A stretch of 24,306 nt of DNA from an uncultured Chromatiaceae bacterium (lineage in GTDB: Bacteria > Pseudomonadota > Gammaproteobacteria > Enterobacterales > Alteromonadaceae), in assembly GCA_946482325.1 (NCBI GenBank), contig CAMLRA010000048.1, positions 1 to 24,306 of the forward strand. Direction: 5' to 3'. Shown here one piece after another: positions 14,633-22,436 of this stretch. The position numbers and the translations under genes are program-made. Every line of letters starts with the position of its first letter. Positions within the stretch are counted from its first letter, which is position 1. The notes beneath the pieces are model-generated. The model was given only the letters and a program-made list of their open reading frames with translations, made no database searches and was not told where the DNA came from.

Positions 14633-17497
14633 TCAGAACTGGTAGTCCTGCAGCTTCAGGCCAAGCGTTTTGAGTTTTAACAGCTCTGGCCGCAGCTGTT
14701 TGGCAGGACCCACGACGACGACGCTAAACGATGCCGGGTCCAGATGGCGTTTTGCCAGCTGATTCAGCTCGTCTAACGAAATGTCGCGGACGATTTGATT
14801 GCGTTGTTGGGTGAAATCTGCGGCCAGCTGATACTGCAATATTGCGGCCATAAATCCCAGCTTAGCGCCCGGCGTTTCATAGGCCAGCGCGTCCGACTGA
14901 TTAATGGCTTTACGCATAAATTCCAGTTCTTGTGTGGTCATGCCCTGTTGCTGATAGCGGCTGATTTCTTTGTAGAATTCGGCAACAGATGGTGCTGTCA
15001 CGTCGGCGCGCACCGCCGCCGATGCGCTGTAAAGACCGGCATAACGGTCGGCACTGAAGCCACTGCGGGCGCCATAGGTGTAGCCTTTGTCTTCGCGCAG
15101 GTTCAGGTTGATCCGGCTGTTGAAATTTCCACCCAACACAAAATTCATCAGGCCGGCCCGGAAATATTCGCCGGTAAAATCTTTGCTCAGGCTGCGTTTG
15201 ACAATGCGGATCTCGGATTGTGGCGCGTCTGGTTTATCGATGAGATAAATGGTGCCGGCTTTGGCTATCGCGTCGGGGATTTGCACTTGCCGCGCCGGTG
15301 CTTCGCCTTGCCAGCGTTGCAGTCGCGGTTGCAGTTCGGACAGCACCTGCGCCTGTGGCAGATCAGACACCAGAATCAGTTCAGCCCGGCCCGGTTTAAA
15401 CAGGCGCTGGGCATAAGCTTTGACATCCGCCAGTGTCAGCTTGCTCACCGACTGCAGCGTGCCCTGATTTGGATAAGCGCTGATATGATTGCCATACATC
15501 AGCTGTTGCACAGCGCGGGAGGCCATAAAACCGGCATCTTTTTCCGCATGCTGAATGCCTTGCAGGGTTTGCTGGCGTAGCCGCTCAAAATCCTGCGGGT
15601 TAAAGCCCGGCAGCAGCAGTTTTTCCATCAACAGCTCTAAGGTCTGCGGCAGATTTTTGCTGAGGCTTTGTACTGACACTTCCAGATATTCGTCACCGGC
15701 AGAAAAACTAATCGAAGAGCCGAGTTTTTCCAGCGCCAGACTCATTTGCTCGGTACTTTTGAGCATGGTGCCTTCATCCAACAGCGCCGCCAGCAGCTGG
15801 CTGATACCAACTTGTGCCGGTGTTTCGTCATACAGGCCCAACGGAATACGCAGCAATAAGGACGTAGTTGGTGTTTCCTGACTTTGCGCGCCCAGCACGC
15901 GGATGCCGTTACTCAGGCTCTGCTGCCAGGTTGCCGGTAACTCAATGGCCGGGTTGGCGCCGGCCTGTGGAATTTTACTGCGGTCCAGGCTGTCTTTGAC
16001 CGGCCGCAGCTGTAAATCTTCGGCTTTGGTGGTGGAAGGGCCGCCAAAATCATGCTGCACCGGTGTGAAGTTATCCGCTTTAGCGATGAGCCGGCGCTGG
16101 CCTTTGGGTACCACACTCATAATCACCGCCGCTTTGCCTTTGACATACTGCTGATAAACGCGCTCGACATCGGCTTTGCTGACATTCTGGTAGCGGGCCA
16201 GATCTGCGAATGTTAAATCCGGCTCACCGAAGAAGGTTTCGTTTAGGGCCAGCTGACTGACTTTGCCCTCGACGCTTTGCAGGCCAAAAATACTGGCGGC
16301 TTCCATCTTGGCTTTGACTTTATTCAGGTCATCGTCGGTGACGCCGCGCTGTTCAAATTCGACCAGACTCTGGCGGATTTGTTGCTCAGTCTCGGCCAGC
16401 GATGTAACCGAACCCGGTGCAGGCAACGCCAATAAGGTGAATTCACAGGCCAGTTCCTGACAACCATGGCCGGATTGCGCCTGCACTGCTTTTTGTGTTT
16501 TCACCAGATTTTTATACAGCAGCGAGTTATTACCGCCACCAAGGATCTCGGCGAGGATATCCAGCGGCGCTTCGTCAATGTGGCGCACATAGACAGTCGG
16601 GAAGGCCATATACAACAGCGGCAGATGCACATTATCTTCCATTGAAATATAACGGTCCTGCGTCAGTGTTACTAAAGGTTTGGCGGCTGGGGTCACTTCC
16701 GGACCTGCCGGGATCGCGGCGAAATACTGCTGCACCAGCGGCAGTATTTCTTCGGCTTTTACCGCGCCGCCAATGGTCAAAGTCGCATTGTTCGGACCGT
16801 ACCAGCGTAGGAAAAACGCTTTCACATCATTGACGTTGGCGCGGTTTAAGTCGGCCATATGGCCAATTACCGGCCAGGAATATGGATGACCGTCCGGATA
16901 GAGCGCCTGATCAACCTGCTCCGACAATCGGCCATAAGGCCGGTTATCAACGCTTTGGCCACGTTCGTTTTTCACCGTTTCACGCTGTACTTCAAATTTC
17001 TTTTCGGTGACGGCGTTGAGTAAAAAGCCCATACGGTCAGATTCCAACCACAGCACTTTTTCCAGCTGATTCACCGGCACTGTCTGGTAATAGTTGGTGC
17101 GGTCGGTATTGGTCGAGCCATTCATTTCACCACCGGCTTCGGTGATGATTTGAAAATGCTGCTCGTCGGCGACATGCTCCGAGCCCTGAAACATCATATG
17201 TTCAAAAAAGTGGGCAAAACCGGATTTGCCGGGTTCTTCCCGCGCCGAACCTACGTGATAAGTGACATCGACATGCACCAGCGGGTCGGACGCATCTTCG
17301 TGCACTATGACGGTCAGGCCGTTCGCCAACCGATATTTTTTGTACGGGATAGCCACAGCTGCCGTGGGTTTGCTGGCGTCTTTGACCAGACTGACACCTG
17401 CTGGCAGGGCCGGTGTGGGGGCGGCGCTATTGCTTGCCTGCTGACAACCGGCCAGTAGCAGACTGAGACTTAACAACGATAATGCGAATGTTTTCAT
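14633..17497 (-). CDS. M16-family zinc metallopeptidase, lipoprotein (pitrilysin/processing-peptidase type)
   Basis: This 954-residue protein starts with a lipobox (LLLAGC), so it is lipid-anchored in the periplasm or outer membrane. It is a full two-domain M16 enzyme. The N-terminal half has the inverted zinc motif HFFEH (His96, Glu99, His100) and a downstream Glu (about 178, in KNERG) as the third ligand. The C-terminal half lacks the zinc motif and carries the Arg/Tyr pair typical of the inactive domain (YTYGARSGF). It degrades peptides enclosed between its halves. The start at 17497 is preferred over the frame opening at 17572 because GGAG is five bases before it and the lipoprotein signal begins there. 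It is monocistronic, with a clear terminator, and divergent from the efflux operon. Confidence 0.93.
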   Translation of the reverse strand: MKTFALSLLSLSLLLAGCQQASNSAAPTPALPAGVSLVKDASKPTAAVAIPYKKYRLANGLTVIVHEDASDPLVHVDVTYHVGSAREEPGKSGFAHFFEHMMFQGSEHVADEQHFQIITEAGGEMNGSTNTDRTNYYQTVPVNQLEKVLWLESDRMGFLLNAVTEKKFEVQRETVKNERGQSVDNRPYGRLSEQVDQALYPDGHPYSWPVIGHMADLNRANVNDVKAFFLRWYGPNNATLTIGGAVKAEEILPLVQQYFAAIPAGPEVTPAAKPLVTLTQDRYISMEDNVHLPLLYMAFPTVYVRHIDEAPLDILAEILGGGNNSLLYKNLVKTQKAVQAQSGHGCQELACEFTLLALPAPGSVTSLAETEQQIRQSLVEFEQRGVTDDDLNKVKAKMEAASIFGLQSVEGKVSQLALNETFFGEPDLTFADLARYQNVSKADVERVYQQYVKGKAAVIMSVVPKGQRRLIAKADNFTPVQHDFGGPSTTKAEDLQLRPVKDSLDRSKIPQAGANPAIELPATWQQSLSNGIRVLGAQSQETPTTSLLLRIPLGLYDETPAQVGISQLLAALLDEGTMLKSTEQMSLALEKLGSSISFSAGDEYLEVSVQSLSKNLPQTLELLMEKLLLPGFNPQDFERLRQQTLQGIQHAEKDAGFMASRAVQQLMYGNHISAYPNQGTLQSVSKLTLADVKAYAQRLFKPGRAELILVSDLPQAQVLSELQPRLQRWQGEAPARQVQIPDAIAKAGTIYLIDKPDAPQSEIRIVKRSLSKDFTGEYFRAGLMNFVLGGNFNSRINLNLREDKGYTYGARSGFSADRYAGLYSASAAVRADVTAPSVAEFYKEISRYQQQGMTTQELEFMRKAINQSDALAYETPGAKLGFMAAILQYQLAADFTQQRNQIVRDISLDELNQLAKRHLDPASFSVVVVGPAKQLRPELLKLKTLGLKLQDYQF

Positions 17498-17708
17498 GAA
17501 TACTCCGGGTAAAACTGTCGGATCGCAGTGAAAAAGATGTAGGTCACGCCCATGGCATGTGACTCGGGGCATCCAACCAGTGCGATGTAGATCCCTGGCT
17601 GCACTTTAAGTTCCTGAAACAAAAAATCAACATCTGTGACGCCTGATGCGGTATGTAACGCTGCAGCTGCGGTAAAAGACGGCGGCAGGGCAGCAGTTGT
17701 ACTGCGTG

Positions 17709-17770
17709 CTGTCCGCCGTTTTGTGTCCGCTGTCCGCGCACTGGCGGACAGAAAAAGTGTCCGCGGACAG
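17709..17770. promoter_or_regulatory. Upstream activator cluster of TGTCCGC sites
   Basis: TGTCCGC occurs at 17710, 17724, 17731 and 17758, and its complement GCGGACA at 17744 and 17763. Together they form a 12-bp palindrome TGTCCGCGGACA (17758-17769) and an inverted pair CTGTCCGC-N6-GCGGACAG (17730-17751), plus direct half-sites upstream. They lie about 80-140 bp before the start point predicted from the sigma-54 promoter, the usual enhancer distance for an NtrC-type activator. The activator encoded in the operon is the natural candidate to bind here. Confidence 0.75.
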
Positions 17771-17795
17771 GTGTTTATTTATCGGTGTTTATTTA
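17770..17795. repeat. 12-bp direct repeat in the AT-rich spacer
   Basis: GGTGTTTATTTA is present at 17770-17781 and again at 17784-17795, two bases apart. It lies between the activator cluster and the IHF site and may add bendability or be a second binding site. Confidence 0.6.
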
Positions 17796-17806
17796 AGTTA
17801 CTGATA
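17794..17806 (-). promoter_or_regulatory. IHF binding site (consensus match)
   Basis: On the minus strand TATCAGTAACTTA matches all fixed positions of the IHF consensus WATCARNNNNTTR. It lies between the activator cluster and the -24/-12 promoter, where IHF bends DNA at many sigma-54 promoters. Confidence 0.6.
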
Positions 17807-17823
17807 AATAACAAAAATAAAGT

Positions 17824-17839
17824 TGGCATATCCTCTGCA
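17824..17839 (+). promoter_or_regulatory. Sigma-54 (RpoN) -24/-12 promoter of the efflux operon
   Basis: TGGCATATCCTCTGCA matches the consensus TGGCAY-N5-TTGCW at all but one base, with the invariant GG (17825) and GC (17837) exactly ten bases apart. The predicted start of transcription is near 17850, giving a leader of about 57 bases before the adaptor ATG. An operon encoding its own sigma-54 activator strongly supports the call. Confidence 0.82.
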
Positions 17840-17906
17840 ATAGCCAGCAGTAACCCGGCGCCACAGAGTGATGGCGACCCGCAACGGACAGAGGATAAAA
17901 GAAAAG

Positions 17907-19175
17907 ATGATCAAAGGTACAGAGCAACAGGATGTGCGGATTGAAAAAGCGCCGCAAACACCAGTGTTGAAGCTAGTGGCAGCTTTTGCCGGTATCAGTC
18001 TGTTGTTGTGGGGCAGTTACCAGCTGATGTTTTCGACCGGTGCCAATGCGGCGATGGTGCTGGCGCGCAATGAAGTCCAAACCGCGTTGGTCAGCCGCGG
18101 CGATTTTGTCCGCGATTTAGCGGTACAGGGCAAAGTGGTCGCTGCCAACGCACCGACGCTGGTCAGTCAACAGGATGGTCTGGTGCGTTTTGTCAAACAA
18201 CCGGGCGAAGCCGTAACCATCGGCGATTTGCTGGCGGTGGTGGAAAGCCCAAGCTTAGAAAACGAAGTGAAACAACAACAAGCACTGTTGCTGTCGATGC
18301 AGTCTGAACACGAACGTGCCAAATTACTGGCCCGCGAACAGCAGCTCGATATGCAGCAGGTCGAAAGCTCAGCTTCGGTCAATCTGCAGGCGGCCAAACG
18401 TGAACTGGCGCGCGCCGAGCAGTCAATGCAGCTGGGCGTGATGCGCCAGATTGATTTGGACATCGCCAAAGACAAACTGGCGCAGACCGAACTTGAATAC
18501 AAACACGCCCGCGCCAAAGTGGCGCTCGCTGCCGACAAACTGAACTTTGAGCAAAAATCCGGCGAGCAAAGCCTAGCGCGCCAGGCTTTAGTGGTGGCCG
18601 AACTCGAGCGCAAACTGGCGGCACTGCAAATCAAAGCGCCGGTGACCGGTCAGGTCGGTAACTGGCTGGCCACCCAGCAAACTCAAGTCCTGACCGGACA
18701 AGGCCTGCTGACCGTTATCGACTTAAGCCAATACGAAGCCGAGCTGAGCGTGCCGGAAAACTACGCGGCCGATTTATCACCAGGCCTTCCGGTGGAAGTC
18801 ACGCTGAACGGCCAGAAGCTGAGCGGCCAGTTGTCGCATGTGGCCGCAGAAGTGAAAGACAGCAATGTTTCAGCCCGGGTGCGTTTTGCTGATCAGGACG
18901 CCAAAGCGTTGCGGCAAAACCAACGCGTGACCGGCCGTATCGTGTTTGACGAGCGCAAAAACGTACTGCGGGTGGCGCGCGGAGAATTTGTTGCCAGTGG
19001 CGGCGGCCGCATCGGTTACCGGTTGGAGCAGGATGTCGCAGTGCGCACACCGCTGGAACTCGGCGCTTTATCGGTGCAATGGGTGGAGATCATCAATGGC
19101 GCAAAAGAAGGCGACGAGCTGGTGGTATCCAGCCTGACGGAATTTAAAGATGCCGCCAGGGTGCGGCTGAACTGA
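17907..19175 (+). CDS. Periplasmic adaptor (membrane-fusion protein) of an ABC efflux system
   Basis: This 422-residue protein is of the HlyD/MacA type. One membrane span lies at about 20-40. A lipoyl-like half follows (GLVRFVKQPGEAVTIGDLLAVVE). A long coiled-coil hairpin covers roughly 105-235, rich in Glu/Lys/Ala/Gln. The second lipoyl half (ALQIKAPVTGQVGNW) and a beta-barrel plus membrane-proximal region complete it. Such proteins bridge an inner-membrane transporter to an outer-membrane channel of the TolC type; no channel gene is in the window. The ATG at 17907 is chosen because GAGGA precedes it (about 12 bases, rather far); an in-frame GTG at 17868 and ATG at 17871 would leave almost no leader after the predicted transcription start. 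It is the first gene of the operon. Confidence 0.88.
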   Translation: MIKGTEQQDVRIEKAPQTPVLKLVAAFAGISLLLWGSYQLMFSTGANAAMVLARNEVQTALVSRGDFVRDLAVQGKVVAANAPTLVSQQDGLVRFVKQPGEAVTIGDLLAVVESPSLENEVKQQQALLLSMQSEHERAKLLAREQQLDMQQVESSASVNLQAAKRELARAEQSMQLGVMRQIDLDIAKDKLAQTELEYKHARAKVALAADKLNFEQKSGEQSLARQALVVAELERKLAALQIKAPVTGQVGNWLATQQTQVLTGQGLLTVIDLSQYEAELSVPENYAADLSPGLPVEVTLNGQKLSGQLSHVAAEVKDSNVSARVRFADQDAKALRQNQRVTGRIVFDERKNVLRVARGEFVASGGGRIGYRLEQDVAVRTPLELGALSVQWVEIINGAKEGDELVVSSLTEFKDAARVRLN

Positions 19176-19216
19176 ACAAAACAGCACAGAACAGAACAGC
19201 AAAAAGGACGAATCAC

Positions 19217-19927
19217 ATGATTAGAATTAATAACCTGAGCAAAATTTTCCGCACTGAACTGATTGAAACGCACGCGCTGAAAAACATTCAGCTGCATGTC
19301 AGCGAAGGCGAGTTTGTCGCTTTAACCGGCCCGTCCGGTTCCGGTAAATCCACGCTGCTGAACGTGCTCGGTACGCTGGAACATTTTGACAGTGGTGATT
19401 ATCTGCTGGACGGCCAATCGGTCAAAGGTTTGTCTGACAAAGCCTTATCAGCGCTGCGTAATGAAAAAATTGGTTTTATCTTTCAGGGCTTTAACCTGAT
19501 TAAAGATTACAGCCTGTTTGACAATATCGAATTGCCGCTGCGCTATCGTGGTTTTAACGCCGCTGAGCGTAAACGCCGGGTTGAATATGCGCTGGAGCAG
19601 GTGGGCCTTGCCGCACGGCGCGATTATCATCCGAGCCAGCTATCCGGTGGTCAGCAGCAACGTGTCGCCATCGCCCGCGCTATTGCCGGTCAGCCGCGAA
19701 TTCTGCTGGCGGATGAACCGACCGGTAATCTGGACTCCTTAATGGCGCGCCAGGTGATGGAATTGCTGGAACAGATTAACCAAAATGGCTGCACCATTTT
19801 GATGGTGACACATGACCCGGAACAGGCCCGCCGCGCTGGCCGGCAGGTGCAAATCATTGACGGTCAGCTCAGTGATGCGGCGATGTACGACCCGCTGGCG
19901 CACCATAACCCTGTGGCAGTGGCTTAA
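19217..19927 (+). CDS. ABC transporter ATPase, MacB/LolD type
   Basis: This 236-residue cytosolic ATPase powers the two permeases encoded next. Walker A is GPSGSGKST (38-46), the Q-loop region FIFQGFNLI follows, the signature is LSGGQQQR (142-149), and Walker B is ILLADE (162-167) followed by the PTGNLD stretch typical of the MacB/LolD/FtsE group. The H-loop is in VTHDPE. In canonical MacB this domain is fused to the permease; here it is a separate protein. AGGA eight bases before the ATG supports the start. It lies 41 bp after the adaptor gene. Confidence 0.93.
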   Translation: MIRINNLSKIFRTELIETHALKNIQLHVSEGEFVALTGPSGSGKSTLLNVLGTLEHFDSGDYLLDGQSVKGLSDKALSALRNEKIGFIFQGFNLIKDYSLFDNIELPLRYRGFNAAERKRRVEYALEQVGLAARRDYHPSQLSGGQQQRVAIARAIAGQPRILLADEPTGNLDSLMARQVMELLEQINQNGCTILMVTHDPEQARRAGRQVQIIDGQLSDAAMYDPLAHHNPVAVA

Positions 19928-19937
19928 GGAGCAGGTC

Positions 19938-21236
19938 ATGGAACAATTTCTGTATTACCTCAAAGTCAGTCTGAAAAGCATTCGCCGCGCGCCTTTGCCC
20001 TATGCACTGACCATCCTGATTTTAAGCCTGGGCCTTGGCGTATTTTTTGCCAATGCGACTTTTTATTACCGGTTAAATGCCGACCCGCTACCGCATAAAA
20101 GCGACAAATTATTTTTCCCATTTATGTTGTTAGTGCCTTATGAATGCCAGAACTGTGAGCCGCCAAATGTGCTTAGTTACAGCAATGTGCAAAAGCTCAG
20201 TGCGACTGACATTCCGTCGGCCAAAGCAGCGATGTACAGCGCTGATGGTTATTTACGCTTAACACCGCAACAGCCACCATTACCGGTCAAAATCCGTCTG
20301 ACCCAGCCTGATTTTTTCCACATGTTTGAAGTGCCGTTTTTACATGGTTCAGTCTGGCCGGATGCCAGCGCCCGCGCTGAAGTGATTTTAAGCCGGCAAA
20401 CTGCAGAGAAACTGTTTGGCGAGACCAATGTCGTCGGCCGCAGCCTGACGCTGGATGACCATCAATATACAGTTTCAGCGGTACTGGCGGACTGGACTAT
20501 GTTGCCACGCTTGTTTGACGCGAATAATAACAATCACTTATCCGAAGTTGAGGATATCTACCTGCCGCTGGAAACCGGCTATGACCGCAATTATCTGTCG
20601 AACTCGCAATCATCCAGTTTTCAGGATGCCGACTACCGGAAGCTCGCCACAGACGGGCGTACCAAAGCGATTCATCAGCTGCAGTTTTGGGTGCAACTCG
20701 ACACGCCTGAACAGCAGCAGGCCTACCGCCAGTTTATGGCCAATCTGACTGCCGATGAGAAAAAAGCCGGCCGTCATCCCAGCACCATCAACAATAAACT
20801 GGTAGCAATGCGTGACATCGTGGCGCATTTCAACCAGCAAGGCGGCGATATTAAAGCCTTTGCGCTGGTCACCCTGCTGTTTTTACTGGTGTGTTTGTTT
20901 AACGCCAGCCATTTGTCACTGAACCGATATATTGCCAACCAATATGAAATCAGTTTGCGTCGCGCCTTAGGGGCCAGCCGCTGGCACATTCAGCAGCAGG
21001 CACTGGCAGATGTATTGCTGATGGCAGGCATTACTGCCGTGGCGGCGTTGCTGATTGGTTACAGCGGCATCAGCCTGATGAATTATCTGTTGCCGGCAAA
21101 CCGTTTGTTTTCCAGCTGGGACTGGGCGCTGTTGTTGAGCCTGCTGGCCCTGACTCTGGGCTGCAGCTATCTGGTCACATTGTATCCATCCCTGCGTGCT
21201 TCGTTTGGCGCACTGAATCAGCAACTGAAGGAATAA
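19938..21236 (+). CDS. MacB/FtsX-type permease, first subunit
   Basis: This 432-residue membrane protein has one span near the N-terminus (~21-41), a large periplasmic domain of the MacB type (~45-290) and three C-terminal spans of the FtsX type starting near LVTLLFLLVCLF. The motif YEISLRRALGASRWHI between them matches the conserved cytosolic turn that contacts the ATPase in this superfamily. The periplasmic domain carries CQNC (around residue 72), a CxxC pair not usual for MacB. The ATG at 19938 follows TAAGGAGC, ten bases after the ATPase stop; the open frame upstream overlaps the ATPase gene and is a shadow. It probably forms a heterodimer with the next gene's product. Confidence 0.88.
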   Translation: MEQFLYYLKVSLKSIRRAPLPYALTILILSLGLGVFFANATFYYRLNADPLPHKSDKLFFPFMLLVPYECQNCEPPNVLSYSNVQKLSATDIPSAKAAMYSADGYLRLTPQQPPLPVKIRLTQPDFFHMFEVPFLHGSVWPDASARAEVILSRQTAEKLFGETNVVGRSLTLDDHQYTVSAVLADWTMLPRLFDANNNNHLSEVEDIYLPLETGYDRNYLSNSQSSSFQDADYRKLATDGRTKAIHQLQFWVQLDTPEQQQAYRQFMANLTADEKKAGRHPSTINNKLVAMRDIVAHFNQQGGDIKAFALVTLLFLLVCLFNASHLSLNRYIANQYEISLRRALGASRWHIQQQALADVLLMAGITAVAALLIGYSGISLMNYLLPANRLFSSWDWALLLSLLALTLGCSYLVTLYPSLRASFGALNQQLKE

Positions 21237-21239
21237 GTC

Positions 21240-22433
21240 ATGATTTCGCTGCATTTAATCTTTAAATCGATGTTACGCCGCAAAGTCGTCACCAGCCTGT
21301 TGCTGGTACAACTGGCCTTGACGCTGGCGTTGTTGTCCAACAGTAGTTTGCTGGCGCTACAGACCTGGAACCAGCTGAGCCAGCCGACCGGGCTGGATTT
21401 GGATAATATTTTGTATGTGTCGCTTAAACCGACCAGCAAAAACTTACAGGAATACCCGGCCTTTGCCGATTTGCTGGAGCGCCAGCTGGCCGCAGTGCGT
21501 CAGATGCCGGGTGTTGCCGCCGTTTCTTTTACCAACCAGTCGCCGTTAATGGAAGGTGGATCGAATGGCAACGTCAATGACGAAAATAATCGCGAAAACA
21601 ATACGCAGAATGTGCCGCAATACACGGTATCGCCAGACTTCTTAAAGGTGCTGCAGCTAGATGTGCTGGAAGGGGAGATCCCACAACAGATCCAGGCCTG
21701 GGACGGCGAAAGTACAATACCGGTGGTGCTGACCAAAAGTTTGGCCGAACGGGTATTTCCCGGTAAATCAGCCATTGGCCAACTGACCAACGGTGGCCCT
21801 GTTGCGGCAGTGATTGAAGATTTTTATGGCCAGCGTAATGCTGAGCGGGTGATGTATAACCGTCTGCAAATCGCCCAAATTTATGGTGTCGCCTGGGGCT
21901 ACGGCATTATTTTACGGGTTGAACCCGGCAAAGCGGAGCATATCCGCAGCCAAATTCCGGACATACTGAAAACTGCGGATGCGAATATTGAAATCTTCTC
22001 GGTACGGACTTTGGACGAGCAGTTACATCGGATGTTCCGTAATGAGTTTGGCCTGGCGACTTTATTGGCGGTATTAAGTGGTCTCATGCTGCTGGTATCG
22101 ATGATTTCCAGCTACAGTAACGCCCATTTTAATGCGTTAAAACGCCAGCAGGAGATCGGTATCAAACGGGCGCTGGGTGCCAGCAAACAAGGTATTTTGC
22201 TCGAGATGCTGACGGAAAATTGGTGTACTACAGTGGCCGGCGCGGGGATTGGGATAGTGGCAGCCTGGTTGCTGAATCAGGCGCTGGCGTTGGTCATCAG
22301 TATTCCGGCACTTCCGGTCTGGTTACCGCTGAGCGCCTTGTTGATGTTAATGTGTTGTGTCACGCTGGCCACATGGTATCCTGCCACAATCGCGACCCGG
22401 GTGTCACCGGCAACTGCAACTAAGACTCTGTAA
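21240..22433 (+). CDS. MacB/FtsX-type permease, second subunit
   Basis: This 397-residue membrane protein shares the layout of its upstream neighbour: an N-terminal span (~17-40), a periplasmic MacB-like domain, and three C-terminal FtsX spans with the motif QEIGIKRALGASKQGI. The periplasmic domain has a polar, Asn-rich stretch (GGSNGNVNDENNRENNTQN, ~106-124) of unknown role. Its start is 3 bp after the first permease's stop, with AAGGA upstream, so translation is coupled. The two permeases are clearly different in sequence, suggesting a heterodimeric transporter instead of a MacB homodimer. Confidence 0.88.
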   Translation: MISLHLIFKSMLRRKVVTSLLLVQLALTLALLSNSSLLALQTWNQLSQPTGLDLDNILYVSLKPTSKNLQEYPAFADLLERQLAAVRQMPGVAAVSFTNQSPLMEGGSNGNVNDENNRENNTQNVPQYTVSPDFLKVLQLDVLEGEIPQQIQAWDGESTIPVVLTKSLAERVFPGKSAIGQLTNGGPVAAVIEDFYGQRNAERVMYNRLQIAQIYGVAWGYGIILRVEPGKAEHIRSQIPDILKTADANIEIFSVRTLDEQLHRMFRNEFGLATLLAVLSGLMLLVSMISSYSNAHFNALKRQQEIGIKRALGASKQGILLEMLTENWCTTVAGAGIGIVAAWLLNQALALVISIPALPVWLPLSALLMLMCCVTLATWYPATIATRVSPATATKTL

Positions 22434-22436
22434 ATA

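Larger units (their letters stand above)
17498..17906. other. 409-bp divergent control region of the efflux operon
   Basis: The region separates the M16 gene (minus) from the adaptor gene (plus). The first ~200 bp, next to the M16 gene, contain no recognisable gene and no clear promoter. From 17709 on it is densely built: a cluster of TGTCCGC half-sites, an AT-rich stretch with a 12-bp direct repeat and an IHF consensus site, and a -24/-12 promoter. These are listed separately. Confidence 0.7.

Noticed and set aside
14795..15580. 261-residue plus-strand frame opposite the M16 peptidase
   Set aside because: Antisense shadow; no ribosome site and no domain.
19812..19937. 42-codon extension of the first permease into the ATPase gene
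   Set aside because: The ATG at 19938 has a strong TAAGGAGC site and starts the typical permease N-terminus; the extension reads the ATPase gene out of frame.
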